The notes under the pieces were generated by a model. That model had not been told where the DNA came from, did no database searches, and saw nothing but the letters and a program-made list of their open reading frames with translations. The translations under genes and the position numbers were made by a program. From positions 186,001 to 250,000 of the forward strand of contig CAIVDV010000009.1 of the NCBI GenBank assembly GCA_903904755.1: a stretch of 64,000 bases of DNA, in the 5' to 3' direction. The stretch is from an uncultured Acidobacteriaceae bacterium (GTDB taxonomy: Bacteria; Acidobacteriota; Terriglobia; Terriglobales; Acidobacteriaceae). The stretch's first letter is position 1. Each line of letters opens with the position of its first letter. Of the stretch, positions 59,495 through 64,000 are shown piece by piece.

Positions 59495-59772
59495 CGATTC
59501 CATTTGAAGAACTCAAAGCCGAATTGCTGGCGAACCCTGAGGTTCGAGCGGAGTACGATGCCTTGGAAAATGAATATGCCATTGCCGCCGAACTGATTCG
59601 GGCACGGTTGCGAGCTGGCCTTTCTCAAGCAGAGCTGGCTGCGCGAATGGCAACGAGCCAGTCCGCAATTGCCCGCCTGGAGAGTGGCCAAACCCTGCCG
59701 AGCGCACGCACTCTGCTGCGATTTGCCGAAGCAACCGGCTCCCGACTCCAACTGCGGATGTTTGCCGCTTAG
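59491..59772 (+). CDS. higA: HigA-like XRE antitoxin
   Basis: 93-residue antitoxin. The XRE HTH is at about residues 37-85 (LSQAELAARMATSQSAIARLESGQ), preceded by a helix rich in Glu (AEYDALENEYAIAAELI). It should bind HigB and repress the operon at the palindrome 59142-59163. The C-terminus ends QLRMFAA. Confidence 0.92.
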   Translation: MTIPFEELKAELLANPEVRAEYDALENEYAIAAELIRARLRAGLSQAELAARMATSQSAIARLESGQTLPSARTLLRFAEATGSRLQLRMFAA

Positions 59773-59800
59773 ACCCCTATTTGCAGCTCGCTAAAACCCA

Positions 59801-59829
59801 TAGGCAACGGGGTTCCCTGCCGCTATAAT
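59801..59829 (+). promoter_or_regulatory. Promoter of the DUF5995 gene
   Basis: -35 TAGGCA (59801-59806), 17 nt, -10 TATAAT (59824-59829), a perfect -10 hexamer 8 nt before ATG 59838. Transcription must begin at or beside the start codon, so the message is expected to be leaderless. Confidence 0.65.
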
Positions 59830-59837
59830 CCCTTCCC

Positions 59838-60575
59838 ATGTTCCCCTACGACCCCCAAATCCAGGCCTGCCTCGCCACCCCGGCCACTACCATCGCCGAG
59901 ATCCTCGCCACCCAGCAGACCATCGACAGCCTCACCATCCCCGGCGACGGCCTCCACTGGTTCAACCGCCTCTACTGGCAGGTCACCCAAGCCGTCGCTG
60001 CCCGTGTCGCCCTCCCTCCCGGCGACCCCGATGCCTTCCAAAATCCCGCCCTCCTCGCCCGCCTCGACGTCCTCTTCGCCGGGTACTACTTTCGCGCGTT
60101 GCATACCTGGCTTGCCGGGCAGGAGACACCCGATTGCTGGCAGACGATGCTGACCCGGCGCAACCAGACCGCACTGGCGCGCATCCAGTTTGCCCTCGCT
60201 GGCATGAACGCGCACATCAACCACGACCTGGCGATGGCTGTGGAAGATACCTGCGTTGAGGCCGGGCTGGAACCCATCCACGACACCGCGCAGTACGCCG
60301 ACTTTACCGCGCTGAATGCGACGCTGGACAGCCTGATTGACACCGCCAGGCAGGAGATGCACCTGCGCCTGCTGGGCGATGCCCTGCCGCCGGTTTCTGC
60401 GCTGGAAGATGCGATTGCAGGCTGGAGCCTGGCAGCGGCGCGGGAGGCGGCCTGGAACAACACTGAGCTGCTGTGGCATTTGCGGGATTTCCCACATCTG
60501 GCGGCCGGGTTTGCCGGGACGCTGGACGGACTGACCGCAGTGGTAAGCAAGGGACTGCTGATTCCCGTGCCGTAA
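59838..60575 (+). CDS. DUF5995-family protein
   Basis: 245-residue, mainly helical soluble protein of the DUF5995 family, function unknown. Recognisable parts: LHWFNRLYWQVTQAV and the signature FALAGMNAHINHDLAMAV (about 118-135), with conserved His and Asn that could bind a metal. No Shine-Dalgarno; -10 TATAAT directly upstream (leaderless). Lies between higA and tldE on the same strand. Confidence 0.78.
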   Translation: MFPYDPQIQACLATPATTIAEILATQQTIDSLTIPGDGLHWFNRLYWQVTQAVAARVALPPGDPDAFQNPALLARLDVLFAGYYFRALHTWLAGQETPDCWQTMLTRRNQTALARIQFALAGMNAHINHDLAMAVEDTCVEAGLEPIHDTAQYADFTALNATLDSLIDTARQEMHLRLLGDALPPVSALEDAIAGWSLAAAREAAWNNTELLWHLRDFPHLAAGFAGTLDGLTAVVSKGLLIPVP

Positions 60576-60638
60576 CCGGGAACGAACGCACGGGCGGCCG
60601 GGCACGCACGGCGGTGCCGCTTTTGATACGGTTAAGCC

Positions 60639-62012
60639 ATGCAGAATGGGGAAGAGTTAAGGGATTTGGCCGCGCAGGTGGTGGCCCGTGCGCTGGCCGC
60701 GGGTGCCACGGACGCCGAGGCGGTAGTGGCCGAGGGCGATGAGTTCAGCGTAACGGTTCGCATGGGCGAGGTGGAAACCCTGGAGGAGTCCGGCTCGCGC
60801 GGGATTGGGCTGCGGGTGTTTCGCGGCAAGCGGTCGGCCTCGGCCAGCTCGAGCGACCTGACGGAAGCGGGCGTGGCAGAGATGGTGGCCGGGGCGATTG
60901 CGCTGAGCGCGGTGACCGAGGAAGATGCCTTTGCCGGGTTGCCCGAGGCGCAGGATCTTGGCCAGTACCAGGCCGACCTGCACCTCTACTTTGACGATGT
61001 CTATTCCCTGCCCGGGCCGGAGCGGATTGCGCTGGCGCGGCGGGCAGAGGCGGCAGCGCTCGCCTACGACCCGCGCATCACCAATTCGCAGGGTGGGGGC
61101 TTCAGCGCGACGACCGGCCGACGGGTGCTGGCCAACTCGCGCGGCTTCCTGGGGGAGTACCGCTCCAGCAGTTGCGGTCTCTACGCGGCACCGCTGGCCA
61201 CCGACGAGTCCGGCGCGATGCAGCGGGATTCGTGGTCGTCGAGCGCGCGCCGGCTGGGGGATTTGGAGCAACCCGAGGCGATTGGGCAGGAGGCAGCGCG
61301 ACGGGCACTGCGCAAGCTGGGCGCGCGCAAGGTGCCCACACAGCAGGTGCCGATTGTCTTTGCGCCTGAGGTGGCCCGGAGCCTGCTGGGACATCTGTTT
61401 GAGGCGGCTTCGGGAGACTCAATCTGGCGCAGTGCGAGCTTTTTGGCCGGCAAGCTGGGGGCGCAGGTTGCCGCGCCCGGGATTACCGTCATCGATGACC
61501 ACCGGATGCTGCTGCCGACCGGCGTGGGCGGCTTTGGCAGCTCTCCCTTTGACGGCGAGGGGCTGGCCAGCCGACGCAATGTTCTGGTGGCGCAGGGCGT
61601 GCTGCAGAGCTATCTGCTGAACACCTACACGGCGCGCAAGCTGGGCATGCGCTCGACGGCGAACGCGACCCGCGGGCTGAGCGGTGCGCCGGGCATTGGG
61701 CCGGGCAACCTGTATCTCGAGCCGGGGACCCTGACGCCGGAGGAAATTCTGAAGGATGTGCCCAGGGGCCTGTACGTGACCAGCCTGATGGGCTTTGGCG
61801 CAAATATGGTGACCGGCGACTACTCCCGCGGCGCCAGTGGGCTGTGGATTGAAAACGGCGAGCTGACCTACGCGGTGGAGGAAGTGACGATTGCCGGAAA
61901 CCTGGCGACGATGCTGCCCAACATTACGGCGATTGGCAACGACCTGGTCTTTCGGTCGAGCGTGGCCGCGCCCACACTGCGGGTGGACGGAATGACGGTG
62001 GCGGGAGCCTGA
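60639..62012 (+). CDS. tldE: TldE/PmbA, partner of TldD
   Basis: 457-residue TldE (PmbA), the inactive partner of TldD: same fold, but no HExxxH. Recognisable motifs: GIGLRVFRGKRSASASSSDLT, GVGGFGSSPFDGEGLAS, NTYTARKLGM, and the C-terminal GASGLWIENGELTYAVEEVTIAGNL. TACGGT (60627-60632) is 6 nt before the ATG, as at the DinB gene. It is followed 2 nt later by the UvrC-like gene and then by the HEAT gene, so the three should share a transcript. Confidence 0.94.
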   Translation: MQNGEELRDLAAQVVARALAAGATDAEAVVAEGDEFSVTVRMGEVETLEESGSRGIGLRVFRGKRSASASSSDLTEAGVAEMVAGAIALSAVTEEDAFAGLPEAQDLGQYQADLHLYFDDVYSLPGPERIALARRAEAAALAYDPRITNSQGGGFSATTGRRVLANSRGFLGEYRSSSCGLYAAPLATDESGAMQRDSWSSSARRLGDLEQPEAIGQEAARRALRKLGARKVPTQQVPIVFAPEVARSLLGHLFEAASGDSIWRSASFLAGKLGAQVAAPGITVIDDHRMLLPTGVGGFGSSPFDGEGLASRRNVLVAQGVLQSYLLNTYTARKLGMRSTANATRGLSGAPGIGPGNLYLEPGTLTPEEILKDVPRGLYVTSLMGFGANMVTGDYSRGASGLWIENGELTYAVEEVTIAGNLATMLPNITAIGNDLVFRSSVAAPTLRVDGMTVAGA

Positions 62013-62014
62013 CG

Positions 62015-63346
62015 ATGACCGGCGCGTGGCTCACAGAGTCGATTGCCTTTGACCCGGCCGAGCCCGCAGCCTCACTGCGGCAGTTGCCGACGCGGCGGGC
62101 GGCGGTGTTTGCGCTGTATGGGGATGATGAGCGGGCAGAGCCCTATGTGGGCGCAACGCCTGACCTGCGGCGACGTCTCGACCGGCTGCTGAAGCCGGCT
62201 GCCGGGCAAACCAGGCGCCTGCAACTGGTGAGCCGGACACGCCGCATTGCCTGGCGGCTGACCGGCTCGGAGTTTGAGTCCCTGCTGGTGCAGTTTGCCG
62301 TCCTGCACCAGGTTTTTGGCGCCAGGGCGCTTGAGCGGATGCATCTGCGAAATCCCGCGTTTGTGCGTTTTCACGGCGGGAACGCCTATCCGCGGCTGAC
62401 GATTACCACACGGCCCAGCCAGCGGGAGCAGGAGTGGGCCTACGGGCCGTATCCCTCACGAGCCGCGGCGGAACGGGCGACCGACGAGTTGCTGAAGCTC
62501 TTCCTGTTGCGGCGATGCGAAGAGAATCTCGCACCCGACCCCTCCCATCCCGGCTGCGTCTACGGGGAGATGAAGAGATGCCTGGCCCCCTGCCAGCAGG
62601 CATGCAGCAGCGACCGGTACGCGGAAGAGGCGGCGCGGGTTGCGGCCTTTCTGGCGACGCGTGGGGAAAGCCAGGCAGCGGGATTGCGGCAGGCCCGGGA
62701 AAAAGCGTCGGAAGATCTGGAGTTTGAGCAGGCGGCAGAGGCCCATGCTGCCCTGCAGAAAGTGGAAGCCGTGCAGGGCCTGATGCCGGAACTCGCGCGC
62801 CCCGCGAATCGGCTGACCCTGTGCCTGCTGCAGGCTGCGGCCGGCCCGGATGAGGTGGCGGTCTTCCTCTATCAGGCAGGGCGGCTGCGCGGGCCGGTTC
62901 CCTTTTCCACCCTGGGCATGCGCATCCAGAATGAGCAGTCGGGGTCCAGCTCGCTCTTTGCCCAGCCGGTGGCGATGGAGGCAATTCCCGAAGGCGTGAC
63001 CAGGCTGGAAACCGCGCGCGCCAGCCGGGATGTGCTGGAATCGCGCATGGATGCGGCGCTCGACCAACTGACCGCCGAAACCGGCGAGCTGGATGCGGTG
63101 ACCCGCCAGGCGCACCTGGCGCTGGTCACGCGCTGGTACTACCGGCCGCTGGTGCGGCGCGTGGGCGAAGTCTTCTTTCCGGATGCCGACGGGCATTGGC
63201 CGGTAAAGGCAATGCTCCGCGGCGTGGGCCGGGTGGCGGCTGCGGGAATTACGGCGCGGGGGGCACATTTGGCGGCGGTGCCGGCAGCGGAAGAGCCTGC
63301 AGGGGCAGGCGCCGTGGAGCCTGCGCCGGAGCCGGGCGGAGAGTAA
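62015..63346 (+). CDS. Truncated UvrC-like (GIY-YIG/Cho-like) protein
   Basis: 443-residue protein matching only the N-terminal half of UvrC. The start has a poor GIY-YIG-like region (AVFALYG then PYVGATPDLRRRLDRLLK); the cysteine-rich UvrC segment is strong (CVYGEMKRCLAPCQQAC) and is followed by a UVR-domain-like helix pair (KASEDLEFEQAAEAHAALQKVE). The RNase H-like endonuclease and HhH domains of UvrC are absent; instead there is a C-terminal region of about 170 residues ending in an Ala/Gly/Glu/Pro-rich tail. A DNA-incision role is possible but catalytic residues are doubtful. Starts 2 nt after tldE. Confidence 0.7.
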   Translation: MTGAWLTESIAFDPAEPAASLRQLPTRRAAVFALYGDDERAEPYVGATPDLRRRLDRLLKPAAGQTRRLQLVSRTRRIAWRLTGSEFESLLVQFAVLHQVFGARALERMHLRNPAFVRFHGGNAYPRLTITTRPSQREQEWAYGPYPSRAAAERATDELLKLFLLRRCEENLAPDPSHPGCVYGEMKRCLAPCQQACSSDRYAEEAARVAAFLATRGESQAAGLRQAREKASEDLEFEQAAEAHAALQKVEAVQGLMPELARPANRLTLCLLQAAAGPDEVAVFLYQAGRLRGPVPFSTLGMRIQNEQSGSSSLFAQPVAMEAIPEGVTRLETARASRDVLESRMDAALDQLTAETGELDAVTRQAHLALVTRWYYRPLVRRVGEVFFPDADGHWPVKAMLRGVGRVAAAGITARGAHLAAVPAAEEPAGAGAVEPAPEPGGE

Positions 63347-63349
63347 CCG

Positions 63350-63953
63350 ATGGCCAGGCAATCCATCCTGTGGACGGAGCTTGCTGCGGGCCGGTATGCG
63401 ATGAGCGCTGGCCGCGTTCACCAGGTAGCCGACGCGCTGATGGCAGGCGCGCGCACCGCAGAGCTGAACGAGCTGGTTGCGCTGCTGTTCGACGACAACG
63501 CCAGCGTGGCCATGCGTGCGGCCGATGTGCTGGAGCGGATTTCGGCACGGCCGACGCCCGCCGTTACCCGGCTGCTGGCCCGCAACAAGGCCGCTGCTGG
63601 GTCTGCTCACAGAGGTGACACTGAAGAAGAGCCGCTGGAACCTTGCCATCCTCATGGGCCGGCTGCCCTTGACTGTGGCCGAGGCCCGGCGGGTGGCCGC
63701 CTTTCTGGAGCCGTGGCTGGAGGATTCCTCATCGATTATCAAGACGGCGGCGCTGCAGGGGCTGGCGGATATGGCGCGGATGGATCCGTCGCTGCTGCCG
63801 GGGGTGCTGGATGTGCTGCGGATTCGCGGACGGTCAGGGACGCCGGCGATGCGGGCGCGGACGCGGCACCTGCTGGCTGCGCTGGAGCCGGAGCAGGACG
63901 GGCGGCGCAAGCGACGGCCAGCCTCCCCAGCCACTGACAGAATCGCAGACTGA
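63350..63953 (+). pseudogene. HEAT-repeat protein with a frameshift
   Basis: A HEAT-repeat protein family common in Acidobacteria is readable in two frames. From ATG 63350 the protein runs MARQSILWTELAAGR to about VTRLLARNKA; the rest, GLLTEVTLKKSRWNLAIL to SGTPAMRARTRHLLAALE, is in the frame one base later. Removing one base near 63590-63605 joins them into a normal protein of about 200 residues with a Lys/Arg tail. There is no homopolymer at the junction, so a simple sequencing slip is less likely, but it is not excluded. Starts 3 nt after the UvrC-like stop; last gene of that operon in the window. Confidence 0.75.
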
Positions 63954-64000
63954 TACACTTTAAGTTGGCCGGGAGTTCCCGGAAAATGGAGTGGAACCCG

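Noticed and set aside
62015-63346. Calling this gene uvrC
   Set aside because: It lacks the RNase H-like endonuclease and helix-hairpin-helix domains and is much shorter than UvrC.
1-64000. tRNA, rRNA or tmRNA genes
   Set aside because: I looked through the intergenic regions for the T-loop GTTCRANNC and acceptor-stem pairing by eye and found no credible candidate. A tRNAscan-SE/Infernal run would settle this.

Overview
The window reads as ordinary chromosome of a GC-rich, Gram-negative, heterotrophic bacterium, most likely an Acidobacteriota member of class Terriglobia (former subdivision 1, the Granulicella/Terriglobus/Edaphobacter type). This assignment is inference from the gene families present: the maltosyltransferase GlgE next to a GlgM-type synthase, DUF885, DUF5715-like and DUF5995 proteins, a large GyrA, Tat-type sugar hydrolases, a tetraether-synthase-like radical SAM enzyme, and short dispersed intergenic repeats. 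No rRNA, tRNA, CRISPR array, prophage or conjugative element was seen.

Layout. 0-10 kb: truncated rmuC, acpP-fabF fatty acid synthesis, a YIP1 membrane protein, an M15-like secreted protein, a PMT-type glycosyltransferase and gyrA. 10-14.4 kb: a polytopic membrane protein, a secreted GH43 glycosidase and ruvB. 14.4-18.5 kb: a visibly less GC-rich islet with a sulfatase-maturase/sulfatase divergent pair between two long repeat-bearing spacers, one with helically phased T-tracts. 18.5-29.9 kb: galU, DUF885 peptidase, mfd, tdh-kbl threonine breakdown, an M20 peptidase and a VOC protein. 29.9-36.7 kb: glgM-glgE alpha-glucan synthesis, hipBA and gatB. 36.7-44.6 kb: ada, an Lgt-like protein with three tandem small membrane proteins, a lipoprotein, the tetraether-synthase-like radical SAM protein, a nitrilase-family amidase and hemE-hemH. 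44.6-45.3 kb: a frameshifted RayT transposase gene flanked by inverted REP-like palindromes. 45.3-57.5 kb: rfbB, a membrane protein/zinc peptidase pair, an OmpA-like protein, DUF2393, DUF1648 and a DnaC-like ATPase, rpmE, dus, a haem-motif/toroid protein, a PD-(D/E)XK-like protein with a DinB-family enzyme, and a tiny secreted His-rich peptide. 57.6-64 kb: tldD, a higBA toxin-antitoxin pair, DUF5995, then an apparent operon of tldE, a truncated UvrC-like protein and a frameshifted HEAT-repeat gene.

Regulation. Four promoters look like good sigma70 sites with a TTGnC-type -35 (sulfatase, glgM, rpmE, gyrA). At least sixteen genes instead carry a TAnnnT -10-like hexamer only 5-10 nt before the start codon with no Shine-Dalgarno between, which suggests that leaderless mRNAs are common here.

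Most interesting: the tetraether/membrane-spanning-lipid synthase homologue (40148-41572), the leaderless-promoter pattern, the triplicated CG[VL]Q membrane proteins beside an Lgt-like enzyme, the haem-motif plus terpenoid-cyclase-like protein, the 41-residue His-rich secreted peptide, and the coiled-coil insertion in the GyrA pinwheel.
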